Below, in pieces: positions 36,917 to 45,561 of a stretch of DNA of 64,000 nt. Position 1 is the stretch's first letter; the number at the start of each line of letters is the position of its first letter. Origin of the DNA: DSOI01 sp041394885 (GTDB lineage Bacteria > Acidobacteriota > Terriglobia > Bryobacterales > Bryobacteraceae). The notes under the pieces were generated by a model. It saw only the letters and a list, made by a program, of their open reading frames with translations. It was not told where the DNA came from and did no database searches. The translations under genes and the position numbers were made by a program. The stretch spans positions 186,001-250,000 of the forward strand of contig JAWKHI010000004.1 of NCBI GenBank assembly GCA_041394885.1, written 5' to 3'.

Positions 36917-37840
36917 ATGACCGCGCAAGACCAATTCCGCGACCGCCGCCTTGCCATGCGCCTCTCCCTCCTCGTCGGCTTCGGGATGCTCGCCGGTAAA
37001 CTCGCCGCCTACCACCTCACCAACTCCGCCGCCATCCTCTCCGATGCCGCCGAAAGCGTCATCCACGTCGCCGCCGTCGCCTTCGCCGCCTTCAGCCTCC
37101 GCCTCTCCTCCAGACCCGCCGACGGCGATTCCCCCTATGGCTACGAACGCATGACTTTCTTCTCCGCCGGCTTCGAAGGCGGAGCCATCACCGTCGCCGC
37201 CTTCTGGATCATCTACGCCGCCATCGAAAAATGGCGCGCCGGCCTCGTCCTCGAACAAATCGGCCTCGGCGCTCTCCTCACGCTCGCCGCCTCGCTCGTC
37301 AATCTCGCTCTCGGCTGGTACCTCATCCGCACCGGACGCCGCACCCGCTCTCTGATTCTCGAAGCCAACGGCAAACACGTCCTCACCGACAGTTGGACCA
37401 GCTTCGGCGTCGTCGCCGGGCTCATACTCGTCCTCATCACAGGCTGGAAACCCTTTGACCCCCTGGTCGCCATTGCCGTCGCCCTCAACATCCTCTGGAC
37501 CGGCGCCGGTCTCATCCGTACCGCCGTCCGCGGACTCCTTGACCTGCCGGACCAGGCCCAGCGCGCCGAAATCGAACAACTCGTCTCCACCCTCGGCCGC
37601 GAAATGGGCATGAGGCACCACCGGCTCCGCTTCCGCGACACCGGCTCACGCGTCATCGTCAGCCTCCATCTCCTGTTCCCAGCCAGCGAAACCATCGGTA
37701 GCGTCCATCGCCGCGCCACCCTATTCGAGCAGGCCATGGAAGCGCGCGCCCCATTTCCCCTCGAAGTCATCTCCCACCTCGAGTCCATCGAAGACCACGA
37801 GGATCTCCACCCAAATGAAAAACCGGACTTCACGCCCTGA
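36917..37840 (+). CDS. Cation diffusion facilitator (CDF) efflux transporter
   Basis: 307 residues with about six membrane helices. Metal-site residues are visible in helix 2 (LTNSAAILSDAAESVIHV) and helix 5 (KHVLTDSWTSFGVVAG), and a cytoplasmic C-terminal ferredoxin-like domain has HHRLRFRDTGSRVIVSLHLLF, read here as LRFRDTGSRVIVSLHLL. CDFs export Zn2+, Mn2+, Fe2+ or Co2+ against protons. ATG 36917 is preferred; a longer frame overlaps the divergent DksA-like gene. Confidence 0.88.
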   Translation: MTAQDQFRDRRLAMRLSLLVGFGMLAGKLAAYHLTNSAAILSDAAESVIHVAAVAFAAFSLRLSSRPADGDSPYGYERMTFFSAGFEGGAITVAAFWIIYAAIEKWRAGLVLEQIGLGALLTLAASLVNLALGWYLIRTGRRTRSLILEANGKHVLTDSWTSFGVVAGLILVLITGWKPFDPLVAIAVALNILWTGAGLIRTAVRGLLDLPDQAQRAEIEQLVSTLGREMGMRHHRLRFRDTGSRVIVSLHLLFPASETIGSVHRRATLFEQAMEARAPFPLEVISHLESIEDHEDLHPNEKPDFTP

Positions 37841-37900
37841 CCGAACCATAACCGCTCGGACCGCAACTAAATCCCTGTTCGTTGGTTAAACTTTGTATAT

Positions 37901-40474
37901 ATGTTGCGAGTCCTGTTGCTTTTGGTGCTCTCGGCCTCCCTGTTCGCGCAGCCCCCGGTCATCAACCCACGAGGAGTCCGCAATCCCATAACCTGGGAGC
38001 CCGCTCCCAGCCGCGTCACTCCAGGAGGACCCATTCTCATTGAGGGCATCAACCTCGGCCCCATCGAAGGCGTCACTGCCGAAGGCAATCCACTCCCCAT
38101 GAAGCTCGCCGAGCCCGAAGTCGAGGTCCTCATCAACGGACGCCCGGCTCCCCTGTTCTCCATCGGGCCCACACGCATCCTCGCCCAGGTGCCCTGGGAG
38201 ATCAATGGTGGCGGCGGGCAAGGAAATCTCGCTCAGGTCGTCGTGCGCCGCGGCGAACAGCGCAGCCGCCCCGCCACCGTCCGCATCGTCAATACCCTCC
38301 CGGGCATCCGCACCGCCAACAACCTTGGCTTCGGTTCCGCCGGAACCCGCGACGGCAGCCTGCTTCGCCTTTCCATGTCCGGCCTCGGCCCCACCGACCC
38401 CGCGCCGGAAACGGGAGCGCCTGCCTCGGAGGAGGCGCTCCCTCGCATTGCCCTGCGCTCTTTCATCGGAGGACTCCCCGCCAAACTCGAAGCCCGCTTG
38501 TCCCCCACCAACGTCGGTGAGTACGACGTCGCCATCCAGGTCCCCGCCGACGCCCAACCCGGTGACATCGTCACCGTCGTCGCCGGAAACGCCGCCAGCA
38601 ATCGCGCCCTCGCCGGCGACACCCAAGGTTCGCAGATCCAATACCTCCCCTTCCCCGGCGGCGTCGCCAATCTCACCGTGCTCCGCGCCGCGGACCTTCG
38701 CGGAAACTTCGTCGTCGCACACGGTCCGCGCGGGGACGATGGCTGCTTTCCTGCCTGGCTGTTCGACCTGGGCCGCGGCGTCTCTACGAAAATCGAGCCC
38801 TGCCTCATTGCCGCCAACCAGAACGCGCCCTCCCCGGTAGCCGTCAGCAACGAAAATTCCGCCCTCGCCGCTCTCATCGGCCCGGCCTCCGGCGACGCCG
38901 CCTCCGGCGTGTCCGCTCAGGTCATCCTCTTCCGCCCTGATCGCACGGAACCGATGCTGGTCGATCTCCCCATCCCTGTCTCCAATCTCGGCAATGGCCC
39001 CAATGGAACGATCAGCGCCATCCTGCCCGGCGCACCGCCCATCGTTTATCTCATCAACCCGGACTCGGGCGAAGTTACCGAAGGTCCGCAACCCGGTGCC
39101 GGTGGAGCAGGCGCAGGAGCAGGAGCGGGAGGACTCGGCGCCCTCCTCGCCAACCTCTCCCTCGATCTCGGCGACGGACTCACACATCCCCTCTCCGCCC
39201 CCGTCAATCTCGGCCAGGGACGCCTCGCCATGGTCGTCGGCAACGATCCTGACAAACCAACCGCCGCCAGGCTCGCCATCTTGAATCAATCCCTCGAAGT
39301 CACCGACACCCGCGCCTGGCCCGAAGGATGGGCGCCTCTGGTCGCCCTCGCCAACCCGCCCCCCGCCAACGGCAATCCCAACCCCAACGCGAACCTCGCC
39401 GCCCGTTTCCGCACTCCCCAATTCTTCGACACCGCTACTCGGACCCTGTTCGTGCTGAGCCGCAAATCCGACGCTTCCGCCCACGCCTGGGCGGCCTTCC
39501 GGGGCGCCGATCTCGAACCCTCCGCCATCGAATTCCCCGACGGCAAGTTCGCCGCGACGTGCCGGCCTCAGAACGTTCAGATGTTCAACCTCGAACTTTC
39601 GCGCCGCTTGGCTATCTTCGCCGCCGGAGCCGAAGCCACAGAGATCGCCAACCCCTGCCCCGCAACAGGCTATCTCCTCCTCGACTTCGCTACCCGCTCC
39701 GTCTCGAGCGTCGACCTTCCCGGCGCGGGCTCGGTCAACACCCGCAACAATGCAGGCGACGTCAATGACTTCCTTTACGCCGCCAATGCCGACCCGAGCA
39801 ACCGCAATCTCACCGACACCCTATTCGTCCTCGATAGTGCCGCCGAAGCCGCCTTTCGGCTGGACCTTCCCGCCGGCGTCGCCACCTTCAGCGGCATCCA
39901 GCCCGTTCCCGCCCTCTCCGGACTCCTCGCCATCGCCACCAACCGCGTCGCCGGCGACGGAGGTCTGGTCTTCTTCGATCTCGCCAACGAAAAACAGACC
40001 GTCTTCACCGTCCCGGAAGGCTTCGCCTCCGTCGTGCCCATCGGAGTCTTCACCAGCACCCGCAAAGTCGTCGCCAGAGGTGTCAGGACAGGCAACGCCG
40101 GCACACAGTACCTCGTCTACGACATCGAAACCGGGGAAGCCATCATCCCCGAACTCCCCGAAGGAGTCGCCTTCGTGGCCGTCGCCCCGGCGGCGCCCGG
40201 CGGCGGAGGAGGAGGTGCCGCCGGGGGAGGAGGCGGTGGAGCGCCCGGTGGCGGCGGCGGACCCGGTGGTGGTGGCGGACCCGGTGGTGGCGGCGGACCC
40301 GGTGGTGGCGGACCCGGTGGAGGCCAGGGTGGGGCCGCCGGTGGTCAAGGCGGCGGAGCCGTCAGACCGGCCGCCGCCGTTCAAATCGTCAGCCAAAAAT
40401 CGAACGTCGTGACCGCGATCGCCTTCAACGCGGAACGTCAGCCGGTCGGCATTCTCTCTCTGCGCGTTCCGTAA
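37901..40474 (+). CDS. Large secreted protein with Solibacter-type (TIGR03437-like) domain and glycine-rich tail
   Basis: 857 residues. A signal peptide (RVLLLLVLSASLFAQ) leads into a beta-rich region with VTPGGPILIEGINLGP, VEVLINGRPAPLFSIGP and ILAQVPWEI, closely resembling the repeated domain that is expanded in Solibacter and relatives. The middle 600 residues look like a beta-propeller (values and percentages of observations, for example GLVFFDLANEKQTVF). The C-terminus holds a run of GGGG/PGG repeats and ends in a short beta segment (AIAFNAERQPVGILSLRVP). Function unknown; a surface or adhesion role is a guess. Confidence 0.75.
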   Translation: MLRVLLLLVLSASLFAQPPVINPRGVRNPITWEPAPSRVTPGGPILIEGINLGPIEGVTAEGNPLPMKLAEPEVEVLINGRPAPLFSIGPTRILAQVPWEINGGGGQGNLAQVVVRRGEQRSRPATVRIVNTLPGIRTANNLGFGSAGTRDGSLLRLSMSGLGPTDPAPETGAPASEEALPRIALRSFIGGLPAKLEARLSPTNVGEYDVAIQVPADAQPGDIVTVVAGNAASNRALAGDTQGSQIQYLPFPGGVANLTVLRAADLRGNFVVAHGPRGDDGCFPAWLFDLGRGVSTKIEPCLIAANQNAPSPVAVSNENSALAALIGPASGDAASGVSAQVILFRPDRTEPMLVDLPIPVSNLGNGPNGTISAILPGAPPIVYLINPDSGEVTEGPQPGAGGAGAGAGAGGLGALLANLSLDLGDGLTHPLSAPVNLGQGRLAMVVGNDPDKPTAARLAILNQSLEVTDTRAWPEGWAPLVALANPPPANGNPNPNANLAARFRTPQFFDTATRTLFVLSRKSDASAHAWAAFRGADLEPSAIEFPDGKFAATCRPQNVQMFNLELSRRLAIFAAGAEATEIANPCPATGYLLLDFATRSVSSVDLPGAGSVNTRNNAGDVNDFLYAANADPSNRNLTDTLFVLDSAAEAAFRLDLPAGVATFSGIQPVPALSGLLAIATNRVAGDGGLVFFDLANEKQTVFTVPEGFASVVPIGVFTSTRKVVARGVRTGNAGTQYLVYDIETGEAIIPELPEGVAFVAVAPAAPGGGGGGAAGGGGGGAPGGGGGPGGGGGPGGGGGPGGGGPGGGQGGAAGGQGGGAVRPAAAVQIVSQKSNVVTAIAFNAERQPVGILSLRVP
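40252..40320 (+). repeat. In-frame tandem repeat coding Gly-rich tail
   Basis: Four near-perfect copies of GGCGGACCCGGTGGTGG, 15 or 18 bases apart, encode GGPGGGG-type units inside the secreted protein. The period is a multiple of three, so copy number can vary without breaking the frame. Confidence 0.8.
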
Positions 40475-40501
40475 GAGCGTAACGCCACATCCGGCCGCGC
40501 A

Positions 40502-41113
40502 TCAGCCCGCCGCGAGCGTGTTGAGAGTCCCCACCCGCGACGCCTCGTACGCCGCGATCGCCGCTTCCTGCTGAAGCACATACCCCAATTCGTCCACGCC
40601 ATCCAACAGACACTGCTTCGAAAACCCGTCCACGGCGAACGTCACCGTGGACCCGTCCGGCAGCGTCATCGTTTGCGACGCCAAGTCGATCTTGACCCGC
40701 GCCCCCTCATCCGCCGACGCCGCCAGCAGCTTCCCATGCGTCTCCCCGTCCACCACAACCGGAAGCAGCCCGTTCTTCAGCGAATTATTCTTGAAAATAT
40801 CCGCGAAAGAAGTGCTGATTACCGCCCGAAACCCAAATTGCGTCAAAGCCCACGGCGCATGCTCGCGCGAAGACCCGCAGCCGAAGTTGTCCCCCGCCAA
40901 CAACACCTGCGCCCCACGCGCTCGCGGCTGATTCAGCACAAAATCCGGATTCGGCTCGCCCGCGGCGTCATACCGCCAGTCGCAAAACAACTGCTTGTCC
41001 AATCCTTCCTTCGTCGTCGTCTTCAAGAATCGCGCCGGAATGATCTGATCCGTGTCGATGTTATCCACCGGCAGCGGCACCATCACACTCTCGAACGGTT
41101 CGAACTTTTTCAC
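40502..41113 (-). CDS. leuD: 3-isopropylmalate dehydratase small subunit
   Basis: 203 residues starting at GTG 41113, which overlaps the restored leuC stop as GTGA. LeuD features are intact: VPLPVDNIDTDQIIPARFLK, LLAGDNFGCGSSREHAPWAL and TSFADIFKNNSLKNGLLP. The small subunit closes the active site and binds the substrate carboxylates of the isomerisation of 2- to 3-isopropylmalate. In the raw sequence an extra base in leuC makes the two genes read as one 675-residue frame; they are separate genes by family length and by the overlap signal. Last gene of leuABCD. Confidence 0.93.
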   Translation of the reverse strand: MKKFEPFESVMVPLPVDNIDTDQIIPARFLKTTTKEGLDKQLFCDWRYDAAGEPNPDFVLNQPRARGAQVLLAGDNFGCGSSREHAPWALTQFGFRAVISTSFADIFKNNSLKNGLLPVVVDGETHGKLLAASADEGARVKIDLASQTMTLPDGSTVTFAVDGFSKQCLLDGVDELGYVLQQEAAIAAYEASRVGTLNTLAAG

Positions 41114-42511
41114 AGTAGACTCCTTACGTCCGTCACAACTCCCGTCACCGCGCTTCGCCGCCGCCGTCAACGGACTGGCCAGGAACGTCCGCCCACCTTT
41201 GCCCTGCCGGCCCTCGAAGTTTCGGTTCGACGTCGACACACTATACTGCCCTGGCTGCAACTGATCTCCGTTCATCGCGATGCACATCGAGCAGCCCGCC
41301 TCGCGCCACTCCGCGCCCGCTTCCCGGAATACCTTGTCCAGACCCTCAGCCTCCGCCTGCCGCTTGATCACCTGCGATCCCGGTACAACCATCGTCCGCA
41401 CCCGCTGGCTCACCTTCCGGCCCTGCAGCACGCTCGCCGCCGCCCGCAGATCCGACATCCGTGAATTCGTGCAGCTCCCGATGAACACCACATCGATCGG
41501 CTGCCCCGCCAGCGGCTTGCCCGGCTCGAGCGCCATATACCGCAGCGCCTTCTCGAGCGATTCCCGTTCGATGCGGTCCGCCACCGACGACGGATCCGGC
41601 ACCGCCCCCGAAATCGCCATACCCATCCCTGGATTCGTCCCGAACGTGATCATCGGTTCGAGCGCCGCTCCATCGAGCGACAACGTCCGGTCGTACACGG
41701 CCCCTTCATCGGTCGGAAGCTGCTTCCACCGCGCCACTGCCGCGTCCCACTCCGCGCCCTTCGGCGCATAAGTCCGCCCCGCCAGATATTCGTAGGTGGC
41801 ATCGTCGGGAGCGATCAGGCCCGCCCGCGCGCCTCCCTCGATCGACATGTTGCACACCGTCATCCGCTCTTCCATCGAAAGCGCCCGAATCGCGGAGCCG
41901 GTGAACTCGAATACGCACCCCGTACCCCCACCGATCCCGATCCGCGCGATGATCGCCAGGATGATGTCCTTCGCCGTCACTCCCGGTTTCAACGCGCCGT
42001 CGATATTGATCTGATACGTCTTCGAGCGCCGCTGCGGCAGGCACTGCGTCGCCAGCACCATCTCCACTTCGCTCGTCCCGATCCCGAACGCCAGCGCCCC
42101 GAACGCGCCGTGCGTCGCCGTATGCGAATCTCCGCACACCACCGTCATCCCCGGCTGCGTCAGCCCGTTCTCCGGGCCGATCACGTGCACAATCCCTTGT
42201 TTTTCGTTCTGGAACCCGAAACACGGAATTCCGAACTCCGCGCAGTTGGCCTCCAACTGCGCCACCTGGTTCGCCGCGATCGGATCCATGATCGGTAGAG
42301 ACCGCGGCGTCGTCGGCGTCGAATGGTCCGTCGTCGCAAACGTCAGGTCCGGACGCCGCACCTTCAACCCGCGCTCCCGCAGTCCCGAAAACGCCTGCGG
42401 CGACGTCACCTCGTGCACCAAATGCAAATCGATGTAGATCAACGTCGGCGCGCCCTCGCGCTCCGACACCACATGCGAATCCCAAATCTTGTCAACGATC
42501 GTACGCGCCAT
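41110..42511 (-). CDS. leuC: 3-isopropylmalate dehydratase large subunit (3' end frameshifted)
   Basis: About 467 residues from ATG 42511. The 4Fe-4S cluster cysteines are in FIGSCTNSRMSDL and GCSMCIAMNGDQL; CGDSHTATHGAFGALAFGIG and SNRNFEGRQGKGGRTFLASP are also diagnostic. After FLASPLTAAAK an extra base near 41149-41153 shifts the frame; removing it gives the normal tail AVTGVVTDVRSLL and a TGA at 41112-41110. With LeuD it forms the aconitase-like isopropylmalate isomerase. Confidence 0.92.
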
Positions 42512-42513
42512 AA

Positions 42514-43596
42514 TCAAATCGCCTCGCAAACGGCCGCTCCCACCTCCGCGGTGGTGGCCGGTGTGGATTTCGGTCTCAGGTCCGCCGTCACATGCCCGCT
42601 GTTCAATACCGCCTCCATCGCGGCATTCACACGCGCGGCCTCTTCCTTCAACCCGAAACTGTACTCGAGCATCGCCGCCACGGACCCGATCGCCCCCAGC
42701 GGAGTCGCCTTGTTCTGTCCCGCGATGTCCGGTGCGGACCCATGCACCGGCTCATACAACCCCACCCATGCCCCCGATGGCCGCTTCCCCCCAATCGACG
42801 CCGACGGCAGCATCCCGATCGATCCCGCCAGCACCGCCCCTTCGTCGCTCAGGATGTCGCCGAACATGTTCTCCATCACCACCACATCGAACTGCTTCGG
42901 ATTCAGCACCAGTTGCATCGCGCAATTGTCCACCAGCAGATGGTTCAACTCCACATCGGGATAGTCCTTCGCCACTTCCACTACCACCCGCCGCCACAAC
43001 TGCGACGTTTCGAGCACGTTCGACTTATCCACCGACGTCACTTTCTTCCGCCGGTTCCGGGCCAGTTCGAACGACATCCGCGTCACACGCTCGATCTCCT
43101 CCCACGTGTACGCCATCGTGTTCACCCCGCGGGACTCTTTTCCTTCGCCCGTGATCCCGCGCGGCGTCCCATAATAAATCCCGCCGTTCAACTCCCGCAC
43201 GATGATCATGTCCACGCCGTCCACCAGATGGTTCTTCAATGGCGACGAGTCGATCAGCGCCGGATAGCTCCGCACGGGACGCAGATTCGCAAATACGCCC
43301 AGTGACTTCCGGATTCCCAGCAGCCCGCGCTCCGGACGCTTCTCCGGCGGCCAGTTGTCGAACTCCGGCAATCCCACCGCGCCCATCAGCGTCGCATCGG
43401 CCTCGAGCGCCAGCTTCTCTGTCTCCGCCGGAAACGGACCGCCCGTTTGATGGATCGCGATGCCGCCCAACAGCCCTTCCGACAAATTCGCCGTGTGCCC
43501 GAACTTCTCGCACACCCGATGCAGCACACCCACAGCTTCCCGCGTCACCTCGACGCCGATCCCGTCGCCGGGCAAGGTCAAAATATTCAGTTGCAT
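42514..43596 (-). CDS. leuB: 3-isopropylmalate dehydrogenase
   Basis: 360 residues. It has the NAD(P)-decarboxylating dehydrogenase pattern: LPGDGIGVEVTREAV at the start, substrate-binding RPVRSYPAL and REL...IYYGTPRG, VDKSNVLETSQLWRRVV, and the metal/substrate motif FGDILSDEGAVLAGSIGMLP. It oxidises and decarboxylates 3-isopropylmalate to the leucine 2-oxoacid. It is immediately upstream of leuC (2 bases) and 19 bases downstream of leuA. Confidence 0.95.
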   Translation of the reverse strand: MQLNILTLPGDGIGVEVTREAVGVLHRVCEKFGHTANLSEGLLGGIAIHQTGGPFPAETEKLALEADATLMGAVGLPEFDNWPPEKRPERGLLGIRKSLGVFANLRPVRSYPALIDSSPLKNHLVDGVDMIIVRELNGGIYYGTPRGITGEGKESRGVNTMAYTWEEIERVTRMSFELARNRRKKVTSVDKSNVLETSQLWRRVVVEVAKDYPDVELNHLLVDNCAMQLVLNPKQFDVVVMENMFGDILSDEGAVLAGSIGMLPSASIGGKRPSGAWVGLYEPVHGSAPDIAGQNKATPLGAIGSVAAMLEYSFGLKEEAARVNAAMEAVLNSGHVTADLRPKSTPATTAEVGAAVCEAI

Positions 43597-43615
43597 TGGT
43601 TAATTGGAATAGAAA

Positions 43616-44773
43616 CTATACCGGCACGCCCACAACCTGCTGCAGGAGCGCGGCGATCTCGTCGTTCCGGACGCCTTTCTTTCGATCCGCCAGTTCGGTG
43701 AACTGCCGATACACTTCGTCGAGTTGCTCGCGCGTCAATTGATATCCCAGGTCGGTACACCGCTGGTTCAACGCATGACGCCCGCTGTGCTTACCCAACA
43801 CCAGCCGGCTCTCCGGTACCCCTACCACCTTCGGCTCGATGATCTCGTAGGTCGCCCGATGCTTCAAATACCCGTCCTGATGAATGCCCGCCTCGTGCGC
43901 GAACGCATTCTCGCCCACGATCGCCTTGTTCGGCTGCGGACCGAAAGTGATCGTCGACGTCAGCAACTGGCTGGCCGGATACAGATGCTCGGTCACGATC
44001 TTGGTCTCGAACGGCAGTTGATCCTGCCGCACCTTCATCGCGCACACCACTTCCTCGAGCGAACAGTTCCCCGCCCGCTCCCCAATCCCGTTGATCGTGC
44101 ACTCGATCTGCCGCGCTCCCGCCTGCACCGCCGCGATCGAGTTCGCCACCGCCAATCCCAAATCGTCGTGGCAATGGACGCTCACGATCGCTCTGTCGCC
44201 CAGTGCTTTCACCATTCGCCCGATCAGAGCCCCATACTCATGCGGCACAGACCACCCCACCGTATCCGGCAGATTCACCGTACGCGCCCCGGCCTCAACC
44301 ACCGCCTGGCAAATCGCCTCCAGGTAATCCCAATCCGTCCGCGTCGCGTCTTCCGCCGAAAACTCCACGTCCTCGACGTAGGTGCGCGCCAGCCGAACGG
44401 CATTAACTGCTTCTTCCAGAACCTGTTGCTGAGATTTCTTCAACTTGTACGTGAGGTGGATATCGCTCGTCGCGATGAACGTGTGGATCCGCGGCCGCTT
44501 CGCCTTGTCCAACGATTGCGCCGCCCGCTCGATATCGAGCTTCGTCGCCCGCGCCAGCGCCGCCACCTGCACCCACCCGAATTCGGCGGACACGGCCCGG
44601 ACGGCTTCGAAGTCACCGTCCGAGGCTATCGGAAAGCCTGCTTCCATGATGTCAACTCCCAGCTCGACCAGTTTGCGAGCAATCCGGAGCTTCTCAGGAA
44701 CCGTCATGCTGCAGCCCGGCGATTGTTCACCGTCCCGCAGCGTTGTGTCGAAAATGTAGACTCGATTGGACAT
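43616..44773 (-). CDS. leuA: 2-isopropylmalate synthase, short form lacking the C-terminal regulatory domain
   Basis: 385 residues. The TIM-barrel is complete: IFDTTLRDGEQSPGCSMT, metal ligands in VSVHCHDDLGLAVANS, NGIGERAGN and HEAGIHQDGYLKH. It ends soon after the barrel-plus-linker (EIAALLQQVVGVPV), whereas standard LeuA is about 510 residues with a LeuA-dimer domain that binds leucine. The adjacent 19 bases and leuB leave no room for it. ATG 44773 is chosen over ATG 44785 because GGAG lies at a proper distance. First gene of the operon. A homocitrate or citramalate synthase is an alternative, but leuBCD context favours LeuA. Confidence 0.9.
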   Translation of the reverse strand: MSNRVYIFDTTLRDGEQSPGCSMTVPEKLRIARKLVELGVDIMEAGFPIASDGDFEAVRAVSAEFGWVQVAALARATKLDIERAAQSLDKAKRPRIHTFIATSDIHLTYKLKKSQQQVLEEAVNAVRLARTYVEDVEFSAEDATRTDWDYLEAICQAVVEAGARTVNLPDTVGWSVPHEYGALIGRMVKALGDRAIVSVHCHDDLGLAVANSIAAVQAGARQIECTINGIGERAGNCSLEEVVCAMKVRQDQLPFETKIVTEHLYPASQLLTSTITFGPQPNKAIVGENAFAHEAGIHQDGYLKHRATYEIIEPKVVGVPESRLVLGKHSGRHALNQRCTDLGYQLTREQLDEVYRQFTELADRKKGVRNDEIAALLQQVVGVPV

Positions 44774-44880
44774 GGGGTTCTCCATGGGTTTCTCGATCTA
44801 CGCGGCCTGCAAGGCTTGTCCACCGTACCGCGTGCCCCACCGGCATGTTTCGCCGGGTTTCATAAGGGCGTTGTTCCCCT

Positions 44881-44909
44881 AGTATGCCAAGCCAAACTTC
44901 ATTTGGCAA
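44881..44909 (-). promoter_or_regulatory. Probable sigma-70 promoter of leuABCD with an overlapping palindrome
   Basis: On the minus strand TTGCCA (44909-44904) and CATACT (44886-44881) are separated by exactly 17 bases, 5/6 and 4/6 matches to the consensus. The palindrome GCCAAA-5 nt-TTTGGC (44907-44891) overlaps the -35 and spacer, with an outer TGCCAA/TTGGCA pair as well, so a bound regulator would block polymerase. It sits about 110 bases before leuA. Confidence 0.5.
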
Positions 44910-44991
44910 ATTTATACTTCACCAAAAGATCATACGCACTCGCTATGGAATCCGATTCGCAAATACCATGGTCGCCTATAATTAATACCGC

Positions 44992-45561
44992 TTATGCCCA
45001 CTCCGCGTCCACCACGTTCCCCACCGGAACCGCATCGCTCGACGCCGCATACCCCCGCCGAAACCGTTCGCCCAACTCCGCGATCCCCGCTTCCACCGTC
45101 TCCACATACGCCCGCCGGATCGCCGCGACCTCGGGCCCCGCCGGACCTTCCAGCACATGCGGCGGCTCACCCACATACATGTACACTGGCCCGCCACGAG
45201 CCTCCACGCCCTCCAGCCGATCGCCTATGTCGATGCGCGCATAAGTTTCCTCGTACGAATCGAACGCCGGCAGCACCGCCGCCGGAATCGCATACACCAC
45301 TCCGTTCAACACGCACTCGGCCGGACGCACGTTGAGATACAGCATGTTCGCCGGAACCACCCGCCGCCCATCCGCCGTTCGGTACGAATACCGCCGGTTC
45401 GGATGCAGCGAACTCCACGCCCGGCGCCAACCCGAAATCGAGGCGATGAATCGGTCGCGCCCGTACGCCTGCCCCAGCGTCCGCTCCAGGTTGGCCAGCC
45501 GCAGCAGTGACCCATACCCGAACAACCCTACTTCGCCGGCCGCCAGTTCGATCGTCGCCAT
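44992..45561 (-). CDS. Gamma-glutamylcyclotransferase-like (AIG2/GGCT) protein
   Basis: 189 residues with the nucleotide-free cyclotransferase start GLFGYGSLL and a candidate catalytic Glu in FDSYEETYARIDI. Families of this fold release 5-oxoproline from gamma-glutamyl peptides; many bacterial members are uncharacterised. The next gene upstream, a YbdK-like gamma-glutamyl ligase, is contiguous (stop and start adjoin), which supports a gamma-glutamyl role. Confidence 0.75.
   Translation of the reverse strand: MATIELAAGEVGLFGYGSLLRLANLERTLGQAYGRDRFIASISGWRRAWSSLHPNRRYSYRTADGRRVVPANMLYLNVRPAECVLNGVVYAIPAAVLPAFDSYEETYARIDIGDRLEGVEARGGPVYMYVGEPPHVLEGPAGPEVAAIRRAYVETVEAGIAELGERFRRGYAASSDAVPVGNVVDAEWA

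Noticed and set aside
40502..42529. LeuCD fusion protein as a novel architecture
   Set aside because: Explained by one extra base near 41151; restoring the frame gives the normal end of leuC and the GTGA overlap with leuD.
43724..45244. 506-residue plus-strand open frame
   Set aside because: Antisense to leuA and the region upstream; Arg/His/Pro-rich without domains.
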